A stretch of DNA of 64,000 nucleotides from Leptospiraceae bacterium. GTDB taxonomy: Bacteria; Spirochaetota; Leptospiria; Leptospirales; Leptospiraceae. Where the stretch lies: contig JACKPC010000001.1 of the NCBI GenBank assembly GCA_024233835.1, forward strand, positions 1,178,001-1,242,000, in the 5' to 3' direction. Every line of letters begins with the position of its first letter. Positions within the stretch are counted from its first letter, which is position 1. The notes beneath the pieces are model-generated. The model had not been told where the DNA came from, ran no database searches, and saw nothing but the letters and a program-made list of their open reading frames with translations. Both the position numbers and the translations under genes were made by a program. Below, piece by piece: positions 25,406 to 35,163 of this stretch.

Positions 25406-25753
25406 GTTCCTATCTATAAGCCGGATTCTGTAACCATTGCTGGCCGGTAACCATTTATCTTGCCTTCTTTTTTCAAAAAAGGTCTTTGCTCTCTACCCAC
25501 AACCATGGTCAGGCAAAACTCGTAACGGTTGTCTACTTGAGATTGCACCGGGGAGGGTTTACCCTGCCTGTTTTCTTTCGAAATCAGCGGTGAGCTCTTA
25601 CCCCACCATTTCACCCTTACCCTGAAAGGGCGGTATCTTTTCTGTGGCACTTTCCATCGTCTTTCAACGTCCGGGTGTTACCCGGTCCCTTTGCCCTCTG
25701 GTGTCCGGACTTTCCTCGCTTCCTAAAGGTTCGCGCGGTTACCCGACAGGAAC
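25406..25753 (-). ncRNA. rnpB: RNase P RNA (bacterial class A)
   Basis: On the minus strand the conserved 5' block GAGGAAAGTCCGGACACC and 3' block ACAGAATCCGGCTTAT are present, with GTTCCTGTC at the 5' end pairing to GATAGGAAC at the 3' end to make helix P1. The central AGGGTAAGGGTGAAA and GGTAAACCC segments are also typical. Length of about 348 bases fits. Ends are set from P1 pairing and may be off by a few bases. It is the catalytic RNA that trims the 5' leader of pre-tRNAs. Confidence 0.95.
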
Positions 25754-25759
25754 AGGAAA

Positions 25760-25788
25760 TGAATACCCTGCTATTCTCTGCCTGTCAA
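25760..25788 (-). promoter_or_regulatory. Sigma70 promoter of rnpB
   Basis: On the minus strand TTGACA (25788-25783), a 17-base spacer and TATTCA (25765-25760), with six bases to the 5' end of helix P1. This is the best consensus promoter in the window. Confidence 0.85.
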
Positions 25789-25859
25789 TCAGAAAAAAAT
25801 TGACAAGCGATAAATGTCCTAATTAAATTTTGGATTGATTGCTTTTGGGATTGCATTTT

Positions 25860-26830
25860 CTACTGCAGTGTTAATCTTTCCCATTCATAATTCGTAATAT
25901 TCTTTTCATCTCTGGAGAAATTCCACGCCGACGAGATAGATTTCCTTGTTTTCTGGAGATAGGTGCTTTTCATAGTATTTATTTTCTTTGATCTGCTTAA
26001 GAGCTGAACCTTTTTCGGTGAGCTCGATAACTTTGAACTCAAACACATAGACTTTTGTTTGAAGGATTACGGTCATGTCTACCTGTCCGTTGTTAGTCGG
26101 CTCTTCCGTTCGCACGTAGAAACTGACAGCGGTGAAATAGCAGTAGAAAATAGAAGCGTAGTAGCCTTCATAATTAGCTATGGTGTTCTTTCTATACCAG
26201 TCGTGAGGGATTGAGGCAAAGAAAGAGTGGAAAATATTTCTTAAAATATCCAGCTTCGAACTTTACATGGTTTTGAATAAGGATATTTTTGTTTTAGCAG
26301 TTAATGGATTGGAATTTAAAAAATAGTTTAGAAAACTGGAATTTAGGCTACGTTTGACTTGGGATAAGTCAGAGTGTAAATATATTCCCCATATAGATTC
26401 TCGCGTTTTTTTATGGTGAGATAACCCGTTTGAAAAAGAAGAACTTCTAACTGTATATTATCTACATCGAATGCACCGAGTCCATCTTCTGATACCTCGA
26501 TATGTTCTATATTAATTGTATTGTATTTTCTTTCTTCTAAAAGTTTTATCAAAAAAGAAGGACTTCCTGTTTGAAACCAGTAGTTTTTGTATTCAGTTTT
26601 ATCTAAAAATAATAATATATCATAAGGATTATATATCTTATCGCTTAAGAAGTTATAGCCATTATACCAGAGTTTTACATCTTCCATTCTATCCTGAAAA
26701 ATAGAAAGCTCGGTTTCCGTATATCGACAAATAAGCTCTTACCAAATCGTCTCGAACGGGAGAGAAAATAATATTTCCCGGCATCGACAAGCTGTCGAAC
26801 AAAACTACTTTTATCCACAGCGTTTTTTAA
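25860..26830 (-). pseudogene. AAA-ATPase-like / PDDEXK_9 protein, degraded
   Basis: Pieces of one protein lie in order in different minus-strand frames. The Walker A part (FVRQLVDAGKYYFLSRSRRF, then GKSLF, about 26700-26820) runs straight into KLWYNGYNFLSDKIYNPYDI (from 26687), so most of the ATPase domain is deleted. Further breaks occur at about 26350 (after TYPKS), at 26258 (in-frame stop after SLFKTM) and at about 25915 (after VGVEF). The C-terminal nuclease pieces FASIPHDWYRKNTIANYEGY and MTVILQTKVYVFEFKV are clear. Members of this family (PF09820 with PF08011) are numerous, mobile-looking and often dead. Confidence 0.85.
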
Positions 26831-26879
26831 AAGGAATGCATAATTTTATACTTGCAAGAAAAAATAATTATATAGCATT

Positions 26880-27584
26880 ATGGTTTTGAAAATGAGCGAT
26901 AAATCCACAAGAGCCACTATTCATATTCAATTGAATTTTCCCGGAAAAGAAATTTTTCATTATGAAACCGGAGAAACTTCCAGTTTTGATACCTCTCCTC
27001 TCTGGTCACACTTTGAAGTAATGGAATGTCCGGGGAATATATCATTGGGGAGTCCGGAAGAGGATTACTGTAGACTCTCCGCTGAGATTAACAACATATT
27101 AAACTATTTTTCTGACCTTGAATCTCACAGCATTGGAACTTTCGAGTATAATAATGCAGTAAATTCGAAAATAATAATTCAAGGTTCTGCTCAAGAACTT
27201 TTTACAAAAATATTTTTCCTTCTTACACTTGAATCTCAATGTACCGTATTTAGAAATAATCAATGGTTACGCAGTAATTATATCATTTCTAATGATATAG
27301 AACGTCTATTTTACACACTATTCTCTTCTTTTTTAACAAAAGAACATTACATAAACCCTGAGAAAACAATAAATTTGAACTTGTTTAAAGAAGAGTTAAA
27401 TCTCTATAAAGAGGGAATTATCGGCATATTGAACCGGGTGAGAATGGGTGTAAAACTCAGTTCAGACAGTGTTCAAAATGGCTTGACTTATCTTGCAGAT
27501 TTAATGACTTATATAAATTTAGATTTTGACAGACTTTATCTTCAGTTAAAAAATAAAGTAATAAATGATACATTCAAAGCATAA
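26880..27584 (+). CDS. Hypothetical protein
   Basis: 234 residues from ATG 26880; a second ATG at 26892 (MSDKSTRATIHIQL) is equally likely, and neither has a clear Shine-Dalgarno. Opens with a beta-rich segment (ATIHIQLNFPGKEIFHYETGE) and SFDTSPLWSHFEVM, then mostly helix with KINTLFKEELNLYKEG-like amphipathic stretches. No signal peptide, no membrane segment, no known motif. Very Asn/Ile-rich with AT-ending codons, like the nearby pseudogene, so it may be a recent arrival. I do not recognise it. Confidence 0.55.
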   Translation: MVLKMSDKSTRATIHIQLNFPGKEIFHYETGETSSFDTSPLWSHFEVMECPGNISLGSPEEDYCRLSAEINNILNYFSDLESHSIGTFEYNNAVNSKIIIQGSAQELFTKIFFLLTLESQCTVFRNNQWLRSNYIISNDIERLFYTLFSSFLTKEHYINPEKTINLNLFKEELNLYKEGIIGILNRVRMGVKLSSDSVQNGLTYLADLMTYINLDFDRLYLQLKNKVINDTFKA

Positions 27585-27708
27585 TACTAATATTCTAAAA
27601 TTAAGATAATATATAGTGTAGCTTAAGAACCAAAATAAAGGGCCACAGCTTATTACACTATTATTGCATAGTAAATCAAATTTGTTTTATTAAATATGAA
27701 TAACAGGA

Positions 27709-28500
27709 TTAAAACTTTTTCTCTGAATTACTAAAACCATAACCCATATTTGGATTCCAATATCCATATTGCCAGGGTCCGGTAGACTTACTTATAAAGG
27801 AAGAATCAGTTCCTATACCACCATAAAAATCAGTAGATGGGTTATCATTAGGGCGATAATAACGAATCTCAAAATGCAAATGAGGACCTCCGGTTGTTCC
27901 TGAATACAAGTTTTTAGATACAAGTTGTCCTTTTACCACAGACGAACCATTCAAGTTAAGTCCTGCTGTTTCATCCAGGTCCAAGTCTATATGAGCATAA
28001 ATAGAAACTAGTTTTCCCAACGTAGTTCCATTTGGATCTGTTATAGTTTTAGTTATAGATAGATAATGCCTATATTTAGAGGATGATTTAGTAGTATAAA
28101 TGATTCCATCATGTACAGCATATAAATTTACCGAAGTTAAATTACTACTATTGAGATGATAATCTGTACCTGTGTGATGTTCACCTGTAGAGTTTGGCCC
28201 CTTTCCCGTTCCAAAATTTCCATTAAGAGCTATGCTATAGGAAGGTTTACTGCCACTATTATCTTGAAATGGATTCTGAAATACTATAGAATTCGCATTT
28301 AAAACAAGTGAATCGATTGAAGATTTTAGAGAGCTATTTGTTGAGTAATAATCTGGCGTAAAAACATCATCCGATACTTTTGAAGAAGTCGCTTTTGGTA
28401 AAAAGGCAAGTAATAACCACATTTCTTTCTTAGTATCATCTTTTTTTGTACGGCATTGTATAAGAGATGAAAATAGAATAAAAATAAGAAATTTCTTCAT
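27709..28500 (-). CDS. M23 family peptidase lipoprotein
   Basis: 263 residues from the ATG at 28500, preceded by AAGGAAG at nine bases; this places a normal lipoprotein signal (MKKFLIFILFSSLIQC) at the very N-terminus. A start at 28539 also has a Shine-Dalgarno but would give a 13-residue pre-extension. The peptidase domain has H and D in GEHHTGTDYHLN, YAVHDGIIY and the HxH in GPHLHFEIRYY, so it should be active. The long Ser/Asn/Thr-rich linker suits a surface- or periplasm-facing lipoprotein. Second LytM-type enzyme in this window, not close to the first in sequence. Confidence 0.85.
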   Translation of the reverse strand: MKKFLIFILFSSLIQCRTKKDDTKKEMWLLLAFLPKATSSKVSDDVFTPDYYSTNSSLKSSIDSLVLNANSIVFQNPFQDNSGSKPSYSIALNGNFGTGKGPNSTGEHHTGTDYHLNSSNLTSVNLYAVHDGIIYTTKSSSKYRHYLSITKTITDPNGTTLGKLVSIYAHIDLDLDETAGLNLNGSSVVKGQLVSKNLYSGTTGGPHLHFEIRYYRPNDNPSTDFYGGIGTDSSFISKSTGPWQYGYWNPNMGYGFSNSEKKF

Positions 28501-28690
28501 ATCTCGATACTTCCTTAAAGTTAATTTTTTTTTATTCATTTTATTCCTTGAAACATATCCCAGTTTATATCATAATAATTTAATAGTCAAGAGAATTTCC
28601 GATTATATCACCGGTTGCGGAAGCGGGCTTTTTTTCTTTGTTTTCCCAAAAAAGTTTGACCCTTTCTGAAAACTCTTATCTCCTGCTTTT

Positions 28691-29251
28691 ATGACACTCA
28701 TAAATCCTGAAATCGCATTTGCGAATAAAATTTTCTGGTATATGGCCATAGGTGGAACCTCTATTTACCTGATTAAGATGGCTCTTTCTTTTTTTGGTTC
28801 GGACGATGTGGAAATGGATGACCCTTCCGATGCCCTTGACTCGGATGTAGATTTCAAATTTTTCTCTGTTCAGGCCATCCTGATGCTGTTCCTTGCCAGT
28901 GGCTGGATGGGTATTGTTTGCCTCGAAGTTTTAAAGTTCGACCTCTTTCAGAGTGTTTTTGTCTCGGTTATCTTCGGGTTCATTGCTGCTTTCATGGAAG
29001 TCTATATACTGGCCAAAGTAAAAGGATTACAGGAAGTTCACGAAAGGAATGTAGAAGAAGCTATCGGTAAAACAGGTAAGGTATATCTTAGTATACCGGA
29101 AGGAGGAATGGGGGAAATCCAGATTGTTTTTCAGGGAAGCATGAAGAATATAAAAGCCATGTCAAAAGATAGAAAAGCCATATCCGCTTTTACAGAAATA
29201 AAAGTCGTAGAAGTGCTGGATGGAAAAATTTTAATCGTCAGTCCTCTATGA
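28691..29251 (+). CDS. NfeD-like membrane protein
   Basis: 186 residues. Three hydrophobic helices (about 13-33, 56-78, 85-108), an acidic loop (DDVEMDDPSDALDSDVD) after the first helix, then a soluble C-terminal domain beginning GKTGKVYLSIPEGGMGEIQIVFQG with KVVEVLDGKILIVSPL at the end. This five-strand OB-fold pattern is that of NfeD and related proteins, which often partner flotillins. No flotillin gene is adjacent; the molybdopterin oxidoreductase follows after 22 bases. Confidence 0.7.
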   Translation: MTLINPEIAFANKIFWYMAIGGTSIYLIKMALSFFGSDDVEMDDPSDALDSDVDFKFFSVQAILMLFLASGWMGIVCLEVLKFDLFQSVFVSVIFGFIAAFMEVYILAKVKGLQEVHERNVEEAIGKTGKVYLSIPEGGMGEIQIVFQGSMKNIKAMSKDRKAISAFTEIKVVEVLDGKILIVSPL

Positions 29252-29273
29252 AACTATAAAAAAGGAATACACT

Positions 29274-31415
29274 ATGAAAGAAATCTATCGTTCCTGTAAT
29301 TTATGTGAAGCCATCTGCGGTCTCCGTTTTGAGATGGAAGGAGATAAAATCCTCAGCATTCGAGCCGATAAAGAAGACCCTTTCAGCACAGGCCACATTT
29401 GTCCCAAAGGCCCTGAACTTAAAACGATTTATGAAGATAAGGATAGACTTCGCTTTCCTGTAAAAAGAATTGGTTCCAAATGGGAAAGGATTTCTTATGA
29501 AGACGCTTATATAGAAGTGGCAGAAAGTATTCATAAAATCCAGACTAAATACGGGGATGATTCTATCGGGGCCTATCTCGGAAATCCGAGTGTACATAAT
29601 TACGGGACTATCTTATTCGGAAGTAAGTTCTTTAACAAATTAAAAACAAGAAATCTTTTTTCTGCTTCCTCTGTGGACCAGCTTCCCCATCACTTTGCAG
29701 CGCATTTCATGTTCGGTCATCATTTTATTCTGCCTATTCCCGATATAGACAGGACTGATTATTTTTTAATGATGGGTGCCAATCCTCTTGCTTCCAAGGG
29801 GAGTATGATGACCGCTCCGAACATCAATAAACGTTTAAAAAACTTAAAAGAAAGGGGAGCTAAATTAGTTGTAATTGATCCGAGACGAACCGAAACCGCA
29901 GAAATAGCAGACCGGCATCTTTTCATCCAACCGGAAACCGACGCATTTCTTCTCTTATCTTTTTTATACATTTTATTTACACGAAATACTCTTCGTCTAA
30001 AACGATTTGAAAACCACATAAGCGGTATTGGAGAGCTGAAAGACTTTGTTTTGGCGTATCCACCCGGGAGAACTTCTGCGATAACCGGCATTTCCGAAGA
30101 GGCCCTTCAGCAAATCGTTACTGAATTTACATCTTCTAAAAGAGCCCTTGTTTATGGAAGAATCGGTCTTTCGGTTCAAAGATTTGGAGGGCTCTGCCAG
30201 TTTTTGATTAACTCGATTAACCTGCTCAGCGGCAATTTTGATGAACCCGGTGGTGCTATGTTTACCCTGCCTGCTGTAGATATACTTTCTCTCTCGAATG
30301 ATAGCGAATGTGGTTTTAATCGATGGAGAAGTAAGGCCAGGAACCTTCCGGAGTTTAACGGTGAATTTCCGGTTTCCGCCCTGGCAGATGAAATTCTTCA
30401 TCCGGAAGGAATCAAAGGATTTATCACTTCTGCCGGAAACCCGGTTCTCTCTACACCCAATGGAAACAAGTTGGAAAAAGCTCTGAGCGGTCTTGAGTTT
30501 ATGTTGAGTGTAGATTTTTATATTAATGAAACAAGTCGTTTTGCTAATATAATAATTCCTCCGAGCCACACTTTAGAAAGGGAACACTATGACCTGATTT
30601 TTAATGCTTTTGCCGTAAGAAATGTAGCCAAATATTCTCCGGCAGTTTTTCTAAAGGAAGAGAGTCTTCGGCATGACTGGGAGATTTTTAGCGATTTAGC
30701 GAAAGCCCTGGATATGATAAGAAAGGGAAAGACTCCACAGTTTTCTCCTTCGAGAATAAACCCGGAAAGTATGCTCGATTATCTTTTAAAATCAGGACCT
30801 TATGGTAAGTCGAAGAAAGAAACTGGCTTTTTGGACCTGGATGAGCTAAAAAAGCATCCGCATGGAATAGACCTCGGAGACTTAAAACCTAATCTCTTAG
30901 ACCGAATAAAAACGAAAGATAAGAAAATAGTTCTTTTCCCGGAAATTTTAAAAACAGAAAAACAGAGATTAGAAGATATATTTAGCGAAAAGCAAGGACA
31001 ATCCGATAACACATTTCTTTTAATTGGAAGGCGTATGCTAAAGAGCAATAATTCCTGGATGCATAATAGCGAAAGACTGCTCTCAGGCAAAACACCCTGT
31101 ACGGCTCTTCTTCATCCGGATGATGCAAAACGATTACAACTTTCCGAAAAAAATAGAATAAAAGTAAAATCTAAAATAGGAGAAATTGAGCTTCCATACG
31201 AATTAAGTGATTCTATCATGCCCGGAGTCATTTGTATTCCGCACGGATACGGCCACAACCGGGAAGGAGTTGTTCTTCAAGTAGCCAGACAACAGGCAGG
31301 GGTGAGTATTAATGATCTCACAGACGATAGCCGTATGGACACACTTTCCGGTAATGCAGCTTTAAATGGGATTTCCGTTGAAGTGGGAGGCCTTGATTCA
31401 GAAGGAACTATCTAA
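29274..31415 (+). CDS. Molybdopterin-dependent oxidoreductase
   Basis: 713 residues. N-terminal iron-sulfur site with C8, C11, C15 (CNLCEAICG) and C43 (HICPKGPE), then bis-MGD-binding domains (MMGANPLASKGSMMTAP, VVIDPRRTETAEIADRHL, YGRIGLSVQRFGG) and the C-terminal molydopterin dinucleotide-binding domain (LLIGRRMLKSNNSWMHN, ending near PGVICIPHGYGHN). At the position of the usual Mo-ligating Cys/Sec/Ser the sequence reads SASSVDQLPHH. This subfamily, known also from actinobacteria, has no signal peptide and no fixed substrate. Likely a cytoplasmic two-electron oxidoreductase of unknown specificity. Confidence 0.88.
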   Translation: MKEIYRSCNLCEAICGLRFEMEGDKILSIRADKEDPFSTGHICPKGPELKTIYEDKDRLRFPVKRIGSKWERISYEDAYIEVAESIHKIQTKYGDDSIGAYLGNPSVHNYGTILFGSKFFNKLKTRNLFSASSVDQLPHHFAAHFMFGHHFILPIPDIDRTDYFLMMGANPLASKGSMMTAPNINKRLKNLKERGAKLVVIDPRRTETAEIADRHLFIQPETDAFLLLSFLYILFTRNTLRLKRFENHISGIGELKDFVLAYPPGRTSAITGISEEALQQIVTEFTSSKRALVYGRIGLSVQRFGGLCQFLINSINLLSGNFDEPGGAMFTLPAVDILSLSNDSECGFNRWRSKARNLPEFNGEFPVSALADEILHPEGIKGFITSAGNPVLSTPNGNKLEKALSGLEFMLSVDFYINETSRFANIIIPPSHTLEREHYDLIFNAFAVRNVAKYSPAVFLKEESLRHDWEIFSDLAKALDMIRKGKTPQFSPSRINPESMLDYLLKSGPYGKSKKETGFLDLDELKKHPHGIDLGDLKPNLLDRIKTKDKKIVLFPEILKTEKQRLEDIFSEKQGQSDNTFLLIGRRMLKSNNSWMHNSERLLSGKTPCTALLHPDDAKRLQLSEKNRIKVKSKIGEIELPYELSDSIMPGVICIPHGYGHNREGVVLQVARQQAGVSINDLTDDSRMDTLSGNAALNGISVEVGGLDSEGTI

Positions 31416-31440
31416 AAAAACTGGGAGGCAAAATTAATAG

Positions 31441-33087
31441 ATGATGAAAAAAGCCCCAAAAAAAATGATGACAGAAAAGGCAAAAAACATGACATTTAAA
31501 ACTATTTTCCATGCTCTCATTTTGGGAACTTTAAGCTCTATATTTATAACTTCTCCTCTTTCGGCGGAAAAGACCCTGGATGAAAAAATAAATTCCCTTT
31601 CAGAGAATGAAAAACCTAAGGAAGCTAAAAAAGTTACCTTAAAAAGTATTGAACAGGTTGTAAAATTAGCAGTGGAAAACAGTGCTAAAATTCGCAGTGC
31701 CCGTTACGAGTTGATGCGTTCGGATAGTGAATATTTAAAAAGTCAATCTCAGTATTCCTGGAGGGTTCTGGGTAATCTGGATGCACAGAAGCAGAAGCTT
31801 CCCTTTAACCAGGCAAATATTTTTTCCGGAACAAAAACTTCTACCGACACGATTTCTGCCGGAATTGATAAACGTTTTGAAACCGGAACGTATGTGAAGT
31901 TAGAAGCCAGTACCATGCGATTTGACAGCAACGCGTTTGAGAATGCATCTACTACACCAGCTGCTTTTTCCGCACTGGCTATAGGTCCGCTTTATACGGG
32001 AAAGTTAACCGCTACTTTGAGTCAGGATCTTCTGAAAAATGCTTTTGGTTATTTAGAAAGAGATAATCAGAAAATTCTAAAATACCAGAGTGAAATTAAG
32101 AAACAGGAATTATCCTACCAGGTTTCTTCTATGGTAGTAAATACCATGATTGAATACTGGCAGTATTTAATTGCAGACGCTTCTCTTCAAACCTATGAAC
32201 GTCTCTTGAAGAATACCAACGATATTCGAAACCTAACTCGTCGTAAAATGGGACTGGGGCTTGCCGAAAGTTTCGAGATAAACCAGTGGAATGCAATGGT
32301 CTCCCAGGCTCAGAGCCAGGTAGAGCAATCTAAACTGGAAAGAGACAAGGCAAGAAAAGCCCTGATGAGAACTCTGAACATTACGGAAGATTCGGAAATT
32401 TCCAAGCTTTCCGATCTCGAAGATAAGCTTCCTTCAGGCTTGAATTATGAAACAGACCGTGATTACGCGTTTCAACATAGAGCAGATTGGAAGTCGATTC
32501 AAATTCAGAAAGAAATGTCGGATATGGGACTCAGCATGGCGAAAAACAACGCCCTGCCGGTACTCAGGGCCACAGCTTCCTATTCTTCCCAGGGACAAAA
32601 TTTGGAATCTCCGCAGAAAAATTTTACCGATTCGAATCGGGGAATTCCCTCCACAAAATATCCTACGGTAGTTGGAAAACTTGAATTTATGTATCCTTTA
32701 AGCGATCCCGGTGTGAAAGCCGGAGTTCGGGATGCCTATATTCAAAAGAAACAGGTCAGTATAATGGAACTGGATAAGAAGAGAGAGATCGAGGATGATA
32801 TTCAAACCCGTCTGGATGCTCTTAGCACTTCTCACAAAGTTTTACTCAATTCCGTTGAAACTCGTAAGTCTACAGAAGCCTATTACTACGGATTGTATAG
32901 TAGTTTTAGAAGAGGAAGATTTACAGCGGTGACTGTAAAAAATGCTCTCGATTCTTTAGTTCAAAACGAACTTGGAGAAACCCAGGCCAAAATCAATTTT
33001 AATATAGAACTTCTTCGATACGAACTGGCAAAAAATTCCATTTTTGAAAAATTCGGAATCGATATAAACAAGTTAATTGAAGAATAA
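31441..33087 (+). CDS. TolC family outer-membrane efflux protein
   Basis: 548 residues. A signal sequence after a basic N-terminus (FKTIFHALILGTLSSIFITSPLSA; ATGs at 31441 and 31444), then the two-fold coiled-coil/beta-strand layout of outer-membrane efflux proteins: SIEQVVKLAVENSAKIRSARYE, later RKMGLGLAESFEINQWNAMV, and PTVVGKLEFMYPLSDPGVKAG in the second half. It forms the outer-membrane exit duct for a tripartite pump or secretion system. Partner pump genes are not in this window. GGAGG is 12 bases before the ATG. Confidence 0.9.
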   Translation: MMKKAPKKMMTEKAKNMTFKTIFHALILGTLSSIFITSPLSAEKTLDEKINSLSENEKPKEAKKVTLKSIEQVVKLAVENSAKIRSARYELMRSDSEYLKSQSQYSWRVLGNLDAQKQKLPFNQANIFSGTKTSTDTISAGIDKRFETGTYVKLEASTMRFDSNAFENASTTPAAFSALAIGPLYTGKLTATLSQDLLKNAFGYLERDNQKILKYQSEIKKQELSYQVSSMVVNTMIEYWQYLIADASLQTYERLLKNTNDIRNLTRRKMGLGLAESFEINQWNAMVSQAQSQVEQSKLERDKARKALMRTLNITEDSEISKLSDLEDKLPSGLNYETDRDYAFQHRADWKSIQIQKEMSDMGLSMAKNNALPVLRATASYSSQGQNLESPQKNFTDSNRGIPSTKYPTVVGKLEFMYPLSDPGVKAGVRDAYIQKKQVSIMELDKKREIEDDIQTRLDALSTSHKVLLNSVETRKSTEAYYYGLYSSFRRGRFTAVTVKNALDSLVQNELGETQAKINFNIELLRYELAKNSIFEKFGIDINKLIEE

Positions 33088-33196
33088 AAATTTATAACTT
33101 CGACTCAGGTTTGTGTTGTTGCTGAGTGAGCTATAGCAAGTCTATTAGTAATCTCAGCACAAGTCTCACTCCTTATATTCACTTAAAAAATGTGGG

Positions 33197-33880
33197 TTAG
33201 GATTGCAGACCGATGATTCCTTCTGTTTTTGCAATTCCGTATACATGAGCGAGTCTTACGATTTCAACAGTAGACAGCTTACCCATTTTTTTAGAAATAT
33301 TGTTTCTATGGGTTTCGAGAGTATTGATAGATATTCTAAGTTTTTCTGCAATTTCTTTGTATTTCAGCCCGGATGCTAAATGTGTAACTACCTCCAGTTC
33401 TTTTTTACTTAATATAGCAAAAGGATTATTTGCCTGGGATTTTATACGTTCGAATGCCGGAGTTTCAATTTCAGGGATGGCCGAATAGAATTGCTTTCCC
33501 GAAAAAATATCTTCAATTATTTTGGATATGTTTGAGTTTAACTCGGTTTTCTTGATATAACCATCGATATTATGCCTTTTAATCATGGTTGTAATGAATT
33601 CATGCTCATCAAAACCGGTTAAAAGTAAAGTTTTAATGGAAGGTTTTCGGTTTTTTATATGGATCAAAGCTTCAAGTCCATTAATTTCAGGCATGGAGAA
33701 ATCTGCAATGACCAGGTCGCAGGGTATTGCATCAACTGTCTGAAGTAAATCTCTGCCTGTTTTGCATTTAGCTAAGACTTCACAATTACACTCAAGGTTT
33801 AATAGGCCTTCTAAGCCGCTTAAAACCAATTCATGATCATCAGCAAGGATTACTTTTTTCTTTTTTTTGAAAAGGGACAT
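33197..33880 (-). CDS. LuxR/NarL-type response regulator
   Basis: 227 residues from the ATG at 33880; the frame extends to a TTG at 33931 that would add 17 atypical residues. Receiver domain with the acidic pair in VILADDHELV and phosphoacceptor D60 in LVIADFSMPEING, conserved Thr/Ser and Lys in LLLTGF and GYIKKTE, then a LuxR HTH (LSKKELEVVTHLASGLKYKEIAEKLRISINTLETHRNNI). A DNA-binding regulator driven by a histidine kinase; no kinase is adjacent. Transcribed away from the radical SAM gene. Confidence 0.93.
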   Translation of the reverse strand: MSLFKKKKKVILADDHELVLSGLEGLLNLECNCEVLAKCKTGRDLLQTVDAIPCDLVIADFSMPEINGLEALIHIKNRKPSIKTLLLTGFDEHEFITTMIKRHNIDGYIKKTELNSNISKIIEDIFSGKQFYSAIPEIETPAFERIKSQANNPFAILSKKELEVVTHLASGLKYKEIAEKLRISINTLETHRNNISKKMGKLSTVEIVRLAHVYGIAKTEGIIGLQS

Positions 33881-34095
33881 GAAAAAATACCAATTTTTAT
33901 TAAAAATATCACAAAGAGAGAAAAAGATCAAGTAATAAATTGTTAAACTACTATATGATTGGTTATTTTATTGTCTAAGGTTTTAATATTTGTGTAATAT
34001 ATGTTTTTATATTTATATATTTACACCTGTTTATTAGACGAACAAAAAATTAAATACTTTACAGTTTTAATTGAATAAAATAATTTTTGTGGTTC

Positions 34096-35097
34096 ATGAA
34101 TTTGAAAGAGAATTCTCTAAATGAGTTAAAGGCGTTCCGAATCTTCAATGAAGCAGGTGGAAAATTTCGTCTGGCTATAACCGAACGCTGTAATCTGGAT
34201 TGTTTTTTTTGTCATAATGAAGGTCAAAAAAAACCGGGAGTAGTGGAAGGTGAAAACTTGGGGCTTTTAGAGCTAGTAGAAGTGGCGAATGCTTTCACGG
34301 ATCTGGGTGGAAAACAACTGAATATTACCGGTGGAGAGCCTCTTCTCTGGAAAAACATTCATCCGTTCTTAGACAGTATCGAAAAACGGAATACTAAAAT
34401 ATTCTTAAATACTAATGCTACGCAGGTAGATAAATTTTTAGAAAAACCGAAATCAGAAGTAGTAGATGGTATTCTTGCCAGTCTTCACACAACGGATAAT
34501 AAAATATTTCAAGAAGAGTTAAAAGGAAAGACTATTCAGGGAGTGATGAAAAATATTCTTCGATTAAAAGAAAAAGCTTACTCTGTATTTATAAATTGTT
34601 CTATAGGAGAATACAATCAAACCGAATTTTTATCTATATTATCTTTCTGTTTGAAGTATGAGCTCCACCTGAAAGTGATTTCTATTATCAGACATAATAC
34701 AGCGAAAAATTTTTATAAGGGAGTCTGGATGGGGCCTGAGCATTTAAAAACTATCCTCTTGAATGAAGGGGCGGTTTTGTTTGTAGAAAAAGATTCTTTT
34801 GGTGGAAAAAAAGCTTTGTATAAATTAAATAATTCAGATATAGAAATTAAGGATGTTTCTAAGGGTAGCCTGAGAACTGATTATTGCAGGGCCTGTTCTT
34901 ATGATAAATTATGTGGAGAGGGAATATATGGTTTACGATTCGGAAATGATGGAATCTGGAAACCCTGTCTTCTGCGAAAAGAAGAATATCAAAGAAGAGA
35001 TTTGAATCTTTCCTATCGTGAACAAATTTTGCAACAAATTCAAAGAATGATAGGAGTTTGGGAAAATGCCTATTTCTCTATGGGAGAGCCATTGTAA
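34096..35097 (+). CDS. Radical SAM protein, MoaA-like
   Basis: 333 residues from the ATG at 34096 (a TTG at 34087 gives three more). The radical SAM cluster is C32, C36, C39 in TERCNLDCFFC. ITGGEPLLW binds SAM. The C-terminus has a second cysteine set, YCRACSYDKLCGEGIYGLRF followed by KPCLLR, in the style of MoaA's auxiliary cluster, though spacing differs from MoaA. It may act in molybdenum cofactor synthesis, which the oxidoreductase at 29274 needs, or in a different radical reaction; the C-terminal GG tail of MoaA is not present. I do not name it moaA. Confidence 0.8.
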   Translation: MNLKENSLNELKAFRIFNEAGGKFRLAITERCNLDCFFCHNEGQKKPGVVEGENLGLLELVEVANAFTDLGGKQLNITGGEPLLWKNIHPFLDSIEKRNTKIFLNTNATQVDKFLEKPKSEVVDGILASLHTTDNKIFQEELKGKTIQGVMKNILRLKEKAYSVFINCSIGEYNQTEFLSILSFCLKYELHLKVISIIRHNTAKNFYKGVWMGPEHLKTILLNEGAVLFVEKDSFGGKKALYKLNNSDIEIKDVSKGSLRTDYCRACSYDKLCGEGIYGLRFGNDGIWKPCLLRKEEYQRRDLNLSYREQILQQIQRMIGVWENAYFSMGEPL

Positions 35098-35163
35098 GCA
35101 GAAATAAAAATTTATAGCAAAATAATTCTTTTTCATAGTACTGGTTGAAATAGAGGATAAGTT

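Noticed and set aside
29301..30569. Three minus-strand frames inside the molybdopterin oxidoreductase gene
   Set aside because: Antisense shadows of a well-supported gene; no ribosome site or family match.
33103..33171. Hairpins after the TolC gene (ACTCAG/CTGAGT and GAGTGAG/CTCACTC)
   Set aside because: They compete with each other and have no U-tract; could be a terminator but not convincing.
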